Origin: Silene conica | Lineage: Eukaryota > Streptophyta > Magnoliopsida > Caryophyllales > Caryophyllaceae | Direction: 5' to 3' | NCBI GenBank assembly: GCA_029255685.2 | Contig: CM055318.2 | Location: 29,934,001-29,998,000, forward strand | Length of the DNA stretch: 64,000 nucleotides | Shown: positions 11,730 to 23,143 of the stretch, piece by piece | Layout of the letters: every line of letters starts with the position of its first letter | Position numbering within the stretch: position 1 is the stretch's first letter | Made by a program: the position numbers and the translations under genes | The notes under the pieces: model-generated | What the model was told of the DNA's origin: nothing | The model's database searches: none | The model's input: the letters and a program-made list of their open reading frames with translations, nothing else

Positions 11730-13393
11730 TAATAATAATAATAATATAGTAATAATAATAATAATACATAGGCGGCAATAATGACAAACAATACAAAAGA
11801 CGTACGCAGACCACCGTGACCAGCAAAACGTGAACAATGGCTTGATGCAGCCCTTTTCCCGACACGACCACCACCAGCCTGGTCCCCGACAACTACCACC
11901 ACTGTACCCAACCTCAACTACGTACTACCCACTACAACTTCCACCCAATAACCACCACCAGAGGCCACCATACCCACTCTAAATAGGCTGTCGAAATAGC
12001 CTACACACAACCGCGACACCGACGCACTCCGTATGCACTACTCGTACGTACCCTTACTTCCCGACACCATCGCCACCTTTTAACCCCCAACGACCACCAA
12101 CACTGGTCACAATCTGTAGCCAACACTACCGGCCACGACTTACCCAACCTGGCCACCATTCTCAGCCCCCAGAACCACCCCAAACACTCTTGCCAAAACG
12201 CTGCACACACGCACGACACTGACAGAGTATACTCTGTTTTTGGTCAGACCCGCCAGTTTTTGAATGAAATCACGGTGGTTTCAGCCGCTACTCACCACCC
12301 TAACCACCACCACACAACCTACAAATATTCTATTACCATTTCCCATGACCCACGATAAGCATTAGAGCCAAAATATAAACGACTTAACAATCGTAAAAGA
12401 ACACGGTCACAGTGCGTGAAAATCAGGGCATAAAAACGTTTTAATGGCGACATTCATGGTTCCTGTTGTTCGAGTTATGGTGGTGTAACGGTTTTTTAAA
12501 CACGAGAAACATGTTCATCATATTGCAGTAGTCACTCCTAATGCATTTCTCTGGTCGAAAACTCATAGAAGGGGTACAACACTTACGTATTTCTACGGTG
12601 TATGGATGAAGATGATGCGTGATGGTGGAGTGGTCTTCACTGGTTTCATTCTCTTGTTCCTTTTGCTGGGTTAGGGTGCTTCGTTTTGATGATGAAGGGA
12701 GGCAGGAAGAGATGGAGGCACAGGAGGAGTAGGGTTTATGTATGAGTGATGTAGTATTTTAGGGTTTTTTTTTTCTTTTTGTCGATGGAAGGGGTAGGGA
12801 GCGTATGCATGTATCAGTTTAGGGTTTGCTTCTTACATCCGGTTTAACCAACACCTTTCATACATCACTCTAACCCAAGCCCATCACGCGCCTTGATAAA
12901 TATAATACCCATATTCCGTTCTCGACTCGATTAAGGATAGATGAGCACATATAACTAATATAATTACTATAGTGATTAGTAAAATCCGTATCGAATAATA
13001 TATAATTATACTAATTAAATTATTTAATTTAGTAGTAGTAAATATTAATAAATTATAATAATATAAAATTATTAGTACGTTCATAAGAATGTATATAAAA
13101 GTTAGAATTTAAATGTAATTACGACTTAAATAATAAAACAAGTATAAATGAGAAATCAATACAAAATATTTAATTATAAATATATTATCAAAATAAAGAA
13201 ACACGAATGAAATGTCATTTTATGAAATAATCTTCAAATATAAAATGATTATGAAGTACGAAATAATCGTAGAAATACGATTTATAAAATAATAACAGTT
13301 TACGTAAAATACTTTATAAACATTCTATCTGAAATAGTTGTATAGAACAGGGTTCGACAGTTGTTGACCGAAGCTAAAATACGGGGCATTACA
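10562..13393 (-). repeat. Ty3/gypsy LTR, 2.8 kb (3' LTR of a minus-strand element)
   Basis: The segment is bounded by complementary ends: TGTAACACCCC at the left and GGGGCATTACA at the right. On the minus strand it therefore starts TGTAATGCCCC and ends GGGGTGTTACA. Directly outside the right edge (13394 onward) the minus strand reads AAGGAGGGAAGAC, a polypurine tract that normally primes plus-strand synthesis just before a 3' LTR. The combination is typical of chromovirus-like plant gypsy elements. The LTR contains a TAA-repeat microsatellite and a proline/CCACC-rich stretch around 11860-12310. The minus-strand frames in it look like chance frames. Confidence 0.7.
11672..11768. repeat. (TAA)n microsatellite
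   Basis: An interrupted AAT/TAA trinucleotide run lies inside the 2.8-kb LTR. It explains the Tyr- and Ile-rich minus-strand open frames here, which are not genes. Confidence 0.9.
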
Positions 13394-14684
13394 GTCTTCC
13401 CTCCTTAAAATGAACTTCGTCCCGAAGTTCGCCACCCCATAACGGTAATCAATCATATAACAAGCATGAAACAACTACAACTAGCACTTATATAGACTTC
13501 AAAACACGAAATGTTACATTCTACCCTTGTTAAGAAAACTTTGTCCCCAAAGTTTAACACATAACTAAGTTAAAAGATATGTCACGAATCGCAGTATAAC
13601 GCATAACAGAAATAAACAGGATTATCAAGTATATTCAAACAATCACGACATATCAATTTTACATCCTATAACAACTAGTCATATCATAAACCTTTAACAT
13701 TTTATAATCCTATCCTCCTTAAAGCATGGTTACGTCCTCGTACCCTCATTACAAAATTCCACATCTAGTGTTCAAGCAATCATTGAAACAATAGTCATAA
13801 GTCATCTGATAAGTTAATTACCCTATACCAGACAACTATCATCCAACTTTTAAAGGAATCAAACACAGTTGACAATTTCACCTTACGCAGTAAAACAAAA
13901 TCAGGGTAGCTAACACGTATATACCCTTGAAATCTCATTTAACACAAATTTAACATATTTACACCAATGTAGACAATGAGCTAACTCATAGTTCATAATT
14001 GACAAATTAAAACATTTCATGATCATAATCATATTATAGAAGCAGAATCATATTATAGAAAAGACATAAGGCAATTTTAACGAATGTAATTAACATGGAG
14101 CATTGACATATTCCCGAAGTATACACCAATCTTAGACTAGCAAAACTGCTTAGCATCTCCACGTATAATAAGTTATACCAATTAATTAATTAATTCAATA
14201 TATTGTGATCAGGTTTTAAACATAGCGATATGCAATTCACTTTATGGCATAACAATATACATGAAGAAGTTATGAATATTATTATCGCAGGGAACTAGGC
14301 AAATATATACCATTAATATATGAAGGAACATCAACAAGATTCACATTGTTCAAAATACTCACAATTACTTATGACAGTTAGATTGTTATATCATGCTAAT
14401 AAGTTTATCAGTCAAATTCATTCTATCACGTGTCCAGATTCTTCTCTGATGAACATGATTTTAACATTACATATGAACATCACACAATTATTTGAGGTCA
14501 TAGCAATAGAAAGCAATAGCGTCCGTATAATTGAAACTACTTTATATAAAATTCAACGAACTAACAAGGTTATATTATCATATAATAACGTTCATATTCA
14601 TAATATGTGTCTATCGTACATACTACTAATGCCATGTCAGTGCATTACAGGTTACACCTCATAATTCATAGATGGATGTGGAAT
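13394..14684 (-). other. 3' untranslated region of the minus-strand gypsy element
   Basis: This adjoins the polypurine tract of the 2.8-kb LTR. It contains two related minus-strand words, AACTTCGGGACGAAGTTC (about 13414-13431) and AACTTTGGGGACAAAGTTTT (about 13526-13545), imperfect inverted repeats common in the 3' regions of plant chromoviruses. I see no coding sequence, and the polymerase gene expected further right is absent. Confidence 0.45.
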
Positions 14685-14751
14685 TTCGTGACGACGGGCA
14701 CTGACTAACTTTTATACTTTTATACTATTATGTGTCTATCGTACATACTAC
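14605..14751. repeat. Short direct duplication around 14.6-14.75 kb
   Basis: The 23-bp word starting TGTGTCTATCGTACATAC occurs at 14605-14627 and again at 14729-14751. A second word, TTACACCTCATAATTC, occurs near 14650 and again near 15014. These interleaved repeats mark a junction where DNA was copied or inserted locally, close to the edge of the Athila-type LTR fragment. Confidence 0.6.
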
Positions 14752-15836
14752 TAGTGTTTATTGTTTATGGTCAATGTTTTAAGGTAACAAATGGGGGTTT
14801 GATTGATTGATTGTTTGGTTGTCACTAAGTCTAGAAATAAAGACGGTAATAAAACAGGAAATAAGAATGAGATAAAACTAATGGTAAACGAATTCTAGGA
14901 TGTTCGGGTAGTAAAAAGCTACGATGGTATAAATCCTAAGTCAACGTGTATTGCAGTTGCGTAAGGGGTGTAACATATCCTTTCGGTCTATGATACCTAA
15001 TCACGCGTATGGTGTTACACCTCATAATTCTAGGTCACATACCTTTCAGTCTTAATTAACCTAGCCGTCTTAAAGCGTTAACCAATACCCTTCCCGTATC
15101 TTTCAACCTTGGGTAAGCTATTCCAGCCGACCGACCAACCACCTCAGTCGACCGACCAGTTAAGCTGGTCGGCCGACCAAAGTCTGCTGCAGGCAGATTC
15201 GGGTGTTATACCATCTACGCAAATTACTCCCTACATCCTAGCATATGAAATTAGCTACTCATAACTATGTTAACAATGATAATAATTATTAAGAAAACAG
15301 TACTCATAGTAAATAACAATCTAAACATGCGATGAACAATATGGCTTTGGGATTCTAACCTAAACCGGATGCTAATAATTCTACGAAACAACAATGCATA
15401 AACTAAATCAAGAGAATTACCGCAGAAGGAATTAGGACAGAAAAGACAAGCTTTATTGAATCTCGTGGAAAGATTATTGAACAATGAACTAAAACTAGAG
15501 AAACAGTGTTTGAACAAAAACTAGAGTACTTGTTGTAAAACTAGATTAAGAACTGAATAATGAACTAGATAATAATAAGATGTAGATGATCTAACCCTAA
15601 TCACGAAATTAGGCTTAAATAAGAATTACAAAAGCTTTCCCTTGACCTAATCACGCGTATGGGCTTTGCGGAGAATTCTGGATCTGCGCGCTGGTCGACC
15701 AACCAGGTGATGCGGTCGGTCGACCGGTTGTCGGGCTTGGTGGACTTCTGATCTTGAGATAACAAGTCTTCTAGTCGACCGACCAGGGCTGTCGGTCGGT
15801 CGACCGGTTTTCCTGTGTGTCAGCCTTGATTATGCA
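14685..15836 (-). repeat. Diverged Athila-type LTR, probably minus strand
   Basis: This resembles the LTRs of E1 and E2 in design but not in most of its sequence. It carries the same GGTCGACCGACC-type motifs with 21-bp spacing (starts 15127, 15148, 15169; 15695, 15716; 15775, 15796). The words TCGGTCGACCGG and TCCTGTGTGTCAGCC near its right side match the E1 LTR near 39709-39757. Its left edge (GACGACGGGCACTGAC, near 14692) recalls the CGACGGGTGTCA end of the other LTRs. No primer-binding site or duplication was found, so the boundaries are approximate. Confidence 0.45.
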
Positions 15837-15912
15837 AAAATTTACATGTAAGCCTAAGCCAATGCCAAGTAGCAAAATTTACATGTAAGCCTAAGCCAAT
15901 GCCAAGTAACAA
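15837..15912. repeat. 37-bp tandem duplication
   Basis: A unit containing TTTACATGTAAGCCTAAGCC appears twice head to tail with a period of 37 bp and nearly identical sequence. Confidence 0.85.
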
Positions 15913-16257
15913 AATGAGAAAGTATTCAAATCATGCAAAGGGGTTATGGGGTTGTCAGACTTGCAAAAATAGAGACTATAGAGACTTTATACCATGGACT
16001 CTCGCGGGACGCTCGAGACACACATGAAGCAAAGGGTGAGTATATGTAGAAGATAGAAAGAAGTATATTGCAAAGACACTCACCTAACTTCGACCCATGA
16101 ACACATGTCTGCAATCTAACATGAAAAAGAATTCTACAACTATGTATAAACATACTCATTAAGTGACTCGAATACATGCAATTGAGGTAATGAAAGATAT
16201 GTGAGGTGAAAGGTAAAAGTGGTTAAGATGTTTTTGGACTTGTGGGGTTAGTAGCCG
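15913..16257 (-). other. Athila-type 3' untranslated fragment
   Basis: On the minus strand this matches the E2 3' UTR at about 31980-32215 (for example the CTCGAGCG word and the GCGAGAGTCCA neighbourhood), at moderate identity. It lies to the left of an LTR piece (16258-17041) rather than beside a proper LTR start, so the order is rearranged relative to an intact element. Confidence 0.55.
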
Positions 16258-16397
16258 ACACCCGTCGTTGAGGGGTGCCAAAGATAAGATTTATAAAACC
16301 TCAGCTTAAACTAGATAGAATAAGTCAAGGGTCGAACCGCAAGGAGACAAGGTTAATATTGTTTGAGAATTTAAAGTCTATTGAAAGTAAAAAAAAT

Positions 16398-16428
<31 letters not shown>

Positions 16429-17041
16429 TGATGGTTGAGACTAACAACTAAGATTGCAAAACAAACAAGAATGCTAAACAAGAGTAAAAGGATGATTAGG
16501 AACTTTGGTTCCCCATGGCTAGGGCAAGTCAACAAAGGGTAAATAATCAATTAAAACAATCCCAAGGAACAAAGAATAAACCTTTAGGTCAATATTCTAC
16601 CCAATCCTTACGGTCTTAGGGTTCCTAGTAAAGCACTAAATTTTCGTTCATAGGGCAATCCAAAAATTGTTGTTAAACTAATTCTAACAATATTTCAATC
16701 TTAAAGAATTAGTTCACCAACAACAATGGGGATCGGTATACTAATCATAAAACCATTAAAACCTAATTTTAGTCATGGTTCCCCTAATTCCCAATCATAT
16801 GAATTAGCTATGCATAATTATGAAACTAATACTAAGAAAATTGAAGAACAACAAGCAAGATAACATAATTGAAGGTAAGGATTCAAGAGGGAAAAACATA
16901 AATTGAATAACAATAACAATAAGAACAATGAATTTGAATGACAAGAAAGATTAATTGCATAAACTTACAAACCAATTGGAAATTAAGAACAAATCTGGAA
17001 ATTGGAGTTCTTCTCCCTTAAACTCATGTGTTTTTGCTAAT
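16258..17041 (-). repeat. Partial Athila-type LTR (3' two thirds)
   Basis: This matches the E1 5' LTR from its CA end (38765) inward for about 780 bp, then breaks off at 17041, where E1 3' UTR sequence begins. The final base pair is changed (GTGTCG instead of GTGTCA on the minus strand). It may be the truncated 3' LTR of E1, but the sequence to its left is also Athila 3' UTR, so an insertion or recombination is equally possible. Confidence 0.6.
16398..16423. repeat. Homopolymer tract of 26 G
   Basis: An uninterrupted run of 26 G lies in the partial LTR. The same place in the E1 5' LTR has 9 G after an A run (about 38905-38913), and the E2 LTRs have short C runs followed by T. The expansion is either real slippage or a sequencing artefact. 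Confidence 0.9.
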
Positions 17042-17718
17042 TGTGACTGCTTAGGAGGAGAAACTACTCTCAATCCTACATGAAATCGGTCATGAATGTC
17101 ACCGATTTATTAAGCTCTAGAACTTAGAATATGTAGTTGCTTGCCAAAAAGAGAGTCAAGTCTAATAACTTAGCATAAAATCAACAAAAACTGATCGTAG
17201 ACAATGCAAAAGACTAGCTTGAAAATTTTTGAAAATGCAAGGCAAGGCATTAGGCGAAATGTGAGGCATAATCATCATAGTATCCGTCAGTTCCGACTCG
17301 ACCTATATGCTAAAGGAAACGTGCATTTTTTTTGAATTTTTGGTATGTATGCAAACTGAAAGGACAAAAAGTAACTGGCAAACTGAAAGGAGAAAAAGTA
17401 ACTGAAATGCAGTAGATGTGCGACAGAAAAAGATGAAATACAGATGCAAACACAACAGAAGGAAAAAGACAAAAGAAACCTAAACAAATGCAGACTCAAC
17501 AGAAGGATGCATATACCCTCCCCAAACCAAAACGCACAATGCCCCCATTGTGCTCATCAGCATAAATCCACAGCATATGAATGGAGATAGGTAAGACAAA
17601 GAAAAGAAGAAAGAGAAGAAAACTAAAGAAAAAACAGAAAGAGACAACAATAAGTGACTTACAAGATGCCTGTACCTCCCCAAACTGAACGTCGAAGAGG
17701 GGAGGTTTGGACTCTATA

Positions 17719-19141
17719 CTAATCCTCTGGCTCATACTCCGAGCCACTAGCTTCCTCTTCCTCCTCCTCCTCCTCATCGGACCCTATGCCTTTTCCTGAG
17801 GCTTCTCCCGATGCTTCCCCGTATCCCTGACCGCCCGCCTGAGGTGTGTAGAAGGACGGGTGAGTCCATGGGCCTATGGGGAGCCTACCCTAAGTAGCAT
17901 ACTCCCTGTAGGACGGGTACCGGTAGAGACAATCGTCCAACCGTTTCTGGTTGAACTGCCTGCAAAGGTCGGCCATCATGTGCGACAGGGACCTGTGATC
18001 AATGACAGGAGGAAAACAACGTTAGGTGGAGTAGTAAAATCGGATGGGTAGCCCGTCCCTGGTGCAGCGTAGTGGGCACCAGGGGCGGGTACCCTATGGC
18101 CTCTAAAGGTGCCTCCCCTAAGTGGAAGGCGGTAGGACGGAAGGAGGGGTCTAGGCTCCCCCTCAACAGTATCAAAGGGTAGCATGGGAGAAGCCGCAGT
18201 GATGGGGATGCGATCACTAGTATATGTATCAACCTTCCAAAAATCCTTCCTATCCACCCAATGCGCGGACCTGACATAGGCCATGTCCATGTGTCGGGAG
18301 GTAGGGTGAAGCGCATCCTCAAAACGGGGGAACTGAAAAATAAGTGAGTTAGCCAAACGAGTGACTAACCCACCACAGACAATGGTGGTCAAAGATGTCA
18401 CCTCCCCAACCGACACAAAGTGAGAGGCAACCAAATAAGCTGTGTTATAAAACACAGGACCCAGACGCCGAACATTAAGATAGCCTGCCAAAATAGAGAG
18501 CTCGATGTTTTTGACATTCTGAGACTCTTTGCGGCCAAAAACAGTGTTGGCCAACACACGCAGGTAGTAACGGGGGGCGGGCAAGTGAACGGTAATGCTC
18601 TTCTTTTTCCCGTCGCGGTAATTAGAGAGACAAGACCACATGACATTATATGACTCAGCAGAGTCACCAGTACGACCCGTAGCCGATAAACCTAAGTAAC
18701 CAGAAAATTCACCTAAGGTCAGAGAATAGGTGACATTAAACAGCCTAAAAGAAATGCATTTATTATCATAGCTAGGGCTGTAGGCAGAAACATCAAAAAT
18801 AAAAGAGGAAAAGAACTCAAGAGTAAGAAGGGGATATGTGAACTCATCCCTGGTGACGAGTCCGGAAAACCCGTCCTATTGAGCAAGCTCACAACATCAT
18901 CATAACACCCCAAAGCCCTCAATGCCGGCTCGCACAAGAAGCAAGTTACCACCACATGGCAGCAAGTCACTAGATGCAGGAACCGGGCCTTTTGGGCCGG
19001 GGTGTGGAAAATAACCTGCGGATAGTCCGGTAGACTATCCGTGTTGAGCACTGTTAAACCTCCGGACCCGCTGGCTCGGCCCCTTGAACTACTGGCTTGT
19101 GAACTACGAGCTCTCTTGCTTCCTTGACCGCGGCTTGACAT
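17719..19141 (-). pseudogene. E1 second ORF (env position, ATHILA ORF-1-like), frameshifted
   Basis: This is the E1 copy of the protein at 29323-30753, starting MSSRGQGSKRARSS. The N-terminal 106 or so residues are aligned down to about 18850, where the frame shifts. The central part resumes from 18641 (MWSCLSNYRDGKKK) and runs to about 17976. The acidic C-terminus ends at a TAG at 17719-17721 (SGSEYEPED) in another frame. I see no signal peptide or clear membrane anchor, so despite its env position it does not look like a glycoprotein. Function is unknown. It resembles the Athila ORF-1 family from plant retrotransposons. Confidence 0.75.
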
Positions 19142-19148
19142 GATGAAT

Positions 19149-19724
19149 CTGCAAAATTACAACAATTACTCTCAATACTTAGACTTCTTGCAATATTAAC
19201 CCTTTTATCTATCAAAATAAAACAGTTTGGTTGCGATGTTGAAGTTCCTGTAACAGTGTCATGGTCGACCGACCAGACTACCTGGTCGACCGACCAATTG
19301 TCAGCAAAATCAGACTCTCTGTAACTTTTCCATGATCGACCGACTAACAACCCTGGTCGACCGACCGACCAATCGAAAAAAGAGTTTCTGCAAAACACAG
19401 TTTGGTCGGCCGACCTCTATTCCTAGTCGGTCGACTAGACGCTGTACCAGAATGAACATGCTACTCAAATTTCGACAGTTTTCAAGCATAGAAAATTGGG
19501 GAAGAAGTTAAGCTAACCCTAACAACACCAAAGTCACACAAGAAAACAGATCTGAGACTAAGAAAGCTAAAGAGAAAGCAAAAACATAAGGATAGAACAA
19601 AAACAAAAGAAAAACAAACCCTAGAAACAAAAGATAAACTGAAATTAAGGAGAAAACTACCTTAGAAACGGAATCTAAGAAACTATTAAACGAAAAAGAA
19701 AGGAAAAACTAAAAGAAAACATAC
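19149..19724 (-). promoter_or_regulatory. Predicted intron upstream of the E1 env-position ORF
   Basis: On the minus strand, CACTCAAG then GTATGTTTTC gives a good donor (donor base 19724). TTTTGCAG then ATTCATC-ATG gives an acceptor that ends 7 bases before the start codon. E2 has the same two sites at matching places. The intron holds three pairs of the 21-bp-spaced motif (19265/19286, 19336/19357, 19406/19427). This is a prediction from sequence alone. Confidence 0.55.
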
Positions 19725-20173
19725 CTTGAGTGGAAGAAAACTGAGAGAGAGCAAAAAAATGAGGGTGAGTGAAGGAGGGAGGCATGTTAGGGTTTTAGAG
19801 GGAAGGGGGTGTTCAAAAAGTGTGAAGAGAAATAATGATTTGTTTTCAAACAAATTATACGTAAAACCCCTTCGAAACCCGGTATTCTGCCCTTTGGTCA
19901 ATCGACCATGAGGTCTGGTCGGTCGATCAGTTCCCTGCGTACCTGATTTTCGAGAAGCTGTTTTTAGCACGCACTAGGTCGGTCGACCCAAATACCTGAC
20001 AGTTCCGCCTATTTTTTTTCTGCTAAAGCTCAAAACCCCATCAAAAGTATAAAAATAAGAAGGAAAAAAATTACCACTAAAAGGGAACTACAAAAAAAAC
20101 ATAACTGAAATAAAACACGGGTTGCCTCCCGGTTAGCGCTGGTTTAAGAGGTCCCGCACGACCTTTTCACCTA

Positions 20174-20427
20174 TCATGAAGCATCCGAAAAAGGGTCAAA
20201 GTAAGAAACTTCAACCTTTCCTATGAACTCATTCTCTCCATGGAAATGCTTCACATATTGGCCATTAACTTTAAACCTCTCACCGGATGAGGTTTCTAAC
20301 TCAATTGACCCGAACTTCGAGACAGCTGTGATGGTGTAAGGTCCACTCCACCTGGATTTCATCTTACCAGGAAAAAGGCGAATACAAGCATTGAAAAGTA
20401 GAACCTTATCACCTACCTGAAAATCAC
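20174..20427 (-). pseudogene. E1 gag-pol C-terminus, cut off by E2
   Basis: The last 62 or so codons of the E1 polyprotein ([15 protein letters not shown] to PFSDAS) plus a short upstream stretch match 27960-28210 of E2 almost exactly. This is the part after the integrase core. The frame stops abruptly at the E2 insertion at 20427, with the target duplication ATCAC at 20423-20427. Confidence 0.9.
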
Positions 20428-21676
20428 TGATACGTGCCTATTTTATGCATTTTATTTATTCTTTTGGCACGTATTTTCTTATATTTTCGTGACTTTTAGT
20501 TGCTATTTCTCCCGAAACGGTTTACTTTGGCATTTCTATGTTTTAAATGTAGGAATACGCGGAAGTAGGCAAAACTGAACTTTAATCGTCCTCCGGAAGC
20601 TGTTTTGAGTAATAATGCGGAGCAAGCATCCGGATGCACATCCAAGTGTTGTTTACGGGCCAAATTTACGCTGATACGTACAGGAAAGGGTCGACCGACC
20701 CACTAAAGAGTTCGACCGACCAAAGCCCAGAATACGGAAAGCCCGATATCAACAGAAGGGGTCGACCGACCCGGAAAAGAGGTCGACCGACCCAGCGACT
20801 GCGTCCGCGTCTTTTATTTCGTGTTTTACTTGTTTAATCTTGTAATTAGAACTTATTTAAGGAGGCCTAAGCACGAAAATTAGGTCAAGCAGCCCAGATT
20901 AGAGAAAACTCCATAGTTTAGAGAGAATATTTTCCAAAGTTTCAATCTTTGTTCTTGAATTTCAATTAAGTTTGTAAGTTTGCTACAATTAATCTTTCCC
21001 TTTTAATTAATCTTGTTGTTCATCTTATTATTGTTTCTCAACACATGTTTTCCCCTTTTATTGTCATCTTTCATTATGTTGATTCCCTTGATGTTCTTAG
21101 TTCTTGTTATTATTAGTTTCATAATTAAACGTATGCATAGCTAATTCTTGTGATTAGGAATTAGGGGAACCATGGTAAAGATTTGATTTTGATAAGTTTA
21201 ATGATTGAATTACCAATCCCCCATTGTTGTTGGTGAACTAATCCTTAAGATTGAAAGATTACTAGGATTAGTTTAACAGCAACTTTGGGATTGCCCTATG
21301 AACGAAAGTTTAGTGCTTTTCTAGGAACCCTAAGACCGTAAGGATTGGGTAGAATATTGACCTAAAGGTTTATTCTTTGTTCCTTGGGATTGTGTTATTT
21401 GGTTATTTTACCTTTTATTGACTTGTTTTAACCATGGGGAACCAAAGTTCCTAATCTCCTTTTTATCTTATTTTAATTCTCTTGTTTATTTGCTCTTTTA
21501 GTTGTTAGTTCAAATCTTAAATCAACCACCCTTTTTTTGGTTACTTGCAATAGACTTTAAATTCACAAACATAATTAACCTTGTCTCCTTGTGGTTCGAC
21601 CCTTGACTTATCCTATCTAGTTTAAGCTGAGGTTTTATAAATCTTATCTTTGGCACCCCCTCAACGACGGGTGTCA
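20428..21676 (+). repeat. E2 LTR standing alone, 1249 bp, flanked by ATCAC
   Basis: A complete LTR starts TGATACGTGCC and ends CGACGGGTGTCA, with ATCAC directly on both sides (20423-20427 and 21677-21681). It is about 99.5% identical by eye to the 3' LTR at 32424-33672. No primer site follows it. Instead the E1 pol sequence resumes, so it stands like a solo LTR. It contains the motif pairs 20691/20712 and 20762/20783. Confidence 0.9.
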
Positions 21677-22578
21677 ATCACGCCTAATTATTCTCTTGTC
21701 ATGCCAGCGCTTGGTTTTCTCTTTTTAGATCCTGGCATTGTCATAGGCAAGCAACCTAAATTCTTCCAACTCGTTCAGCTGAGACAAGCATTTCTCACGG
21801 GAAAGGTTAGGGTCTAAATTAAGATCACAAATGGCCCACCAAGACTTGCGTTCTAACTCAACTGGTAAGTGACAAGTCTTACCATAAATCAACCGGAATG
21901 GTGACATTCCGATTGGTGTTTTGAACGCAGTTCTATAAGCCCATAAAACATCATCAAGCTTAAGACTCCAATCTTTCCTAGATTTAGAAACAACTTTGGC
22001 TAGGGTCTCCTTGAGTTCTCTATTAGAGATCTCAACTTGACCACTAGTCTGAGGGTGATATGCTAGACCCCTACGATGTTGGACACCGAATTTCTTTAGC
22101 AAGGCACCTAATTGTTTCTCTTTGAAATGCATACCCACATCACAAATGACAACCCTAGGGACACCAACGCGAGGAAATATGATTTTCTTAAACAATTTAA
22201 TAACAGCTTTTGCATCACAATGGGGAGTAGCAATAGCTTCTACCCACTTAGACACATAATCAACGGCGACAAGAATATACATGTTACCTTGACTTATAGG
22301 GAAAGGTCCCTGATAATCAATGCCCCAAACATGGAAAATCTCTACCTCTAAAATACCAACCTGTGGCATCTCATGTCTTTTGGAGACATTCCCAGATCTC
22401 TGACAAGCATCACAGCTACCTACAAAATTCCTACAGTCAGCATGCAAAGTAGGCCAATAAAAACAAGACTGTAATACCTTGGGCACGGTCCTAGATGGAC
22501 CGTGGTGACCACCAGAGCAGAAGAGTGGCATGCTTGCAGAATGTCCTTCACCTCCCATTGGGGGACGCATCTTCGGAT
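21677..22578 (-). pseudogene. Duplicated piece of E1 integrase gene
   Basis: About 900 bp of E1 pol on the minus strand encode the integrase zinc region and catalytic core (a Gly-His-His-Gly motif, [29 protein letters not shown]). It is nearly identical to 33673-34574, with only a few differing bases. It ends where E2 LTR sequence begins, sharing the four bases GGAT at the junction. It is a duplicate created by rearrangement, not a separate gene. Confidence 0.9.
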
Positions 22579-22962
22579 TGCCCTATGAACGAAAGTTTAG
22601 TGCTTTTCTAGGAACCCTAAGACCGTAAGGATTGGGTAGAATATTGACCTAAAGGTTTATTCTTTGTTCCTTGGGATTGTGTTATTTGGTTATTTTACCT
22701 TTCATTGACTTGTTTTAACCATGGGGAACCAAAGTTCCTAATCTCCTTTTTATCTTATTTTAATTCTCTTGTTTATTTGCTCTTTTAGTTGTTAGTTCAT
22801 ATCTTAAATCAACCCCCCTTTTTTTGGTTACTTGCAATAGACTTTAAATTCACAAACATAATTAACCTTGTCTCCTTGTGGTTCGACCCTTGACTTATCC
22901 TATCTAGTTTAAGCTGAGGTTTTATAAATCTTATCTTTGGCACCCCTCAACGACGGGTGTCA
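22575..22962 (+). repeat. E2 left LTR, only the last 388 bp
   Basis: This corresponds to 21288-21676 of the complete LTR and ends GGGTGTCA. The first 860 or so bases are missing and replaced by E1 pol sequence with a 4-bp shared junction (GGAT). Confidence 0.9.
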
Positions 22963-22967
22963 AATTT

Positions 22968-22984
22968 TGGCGCCGTTGCCGGGG
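22968..22984 (+). promoter_or_regulatory. E2 primer-binding site (tRNA-Asp type)
   Basis: TGGCGCCGTTGCCGGGG lies 5 bases after the LTR end. It is the standard minus-strand primer site of Athila and Tat gypsy elements, complementary to the 3' end of tRNA-Asp. Confidence 0.85.
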
Positions 22985-23143
22985 AGACGGTATAATTTTG
23001 TTTGTTAATTTTTAGTTTATTTTTCTTGTCTTAAGGAACTTAAGGTCCTTAAGACCGTTACTTACCTTTTCCTCTAGTGTTGTTTTCTGCATACTAGAAG
23101 ACAAGTTTTTGAGAGGAAGGCTTGAGTACTCTCTTGTTTAGAC

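Noticed and set aside
11625..11917. Three overlapping minus-strand frames rich in Tyr, Ile and Leu
   Set aside because: They are produced by the TAA microsatellite within an LTR.
14320..14664. 114-codon plus-strand open frame
   Set aside because: AT-rich, no recognisable domain, and located in the 3' untranslated region of a minus-strand element with local duplications.
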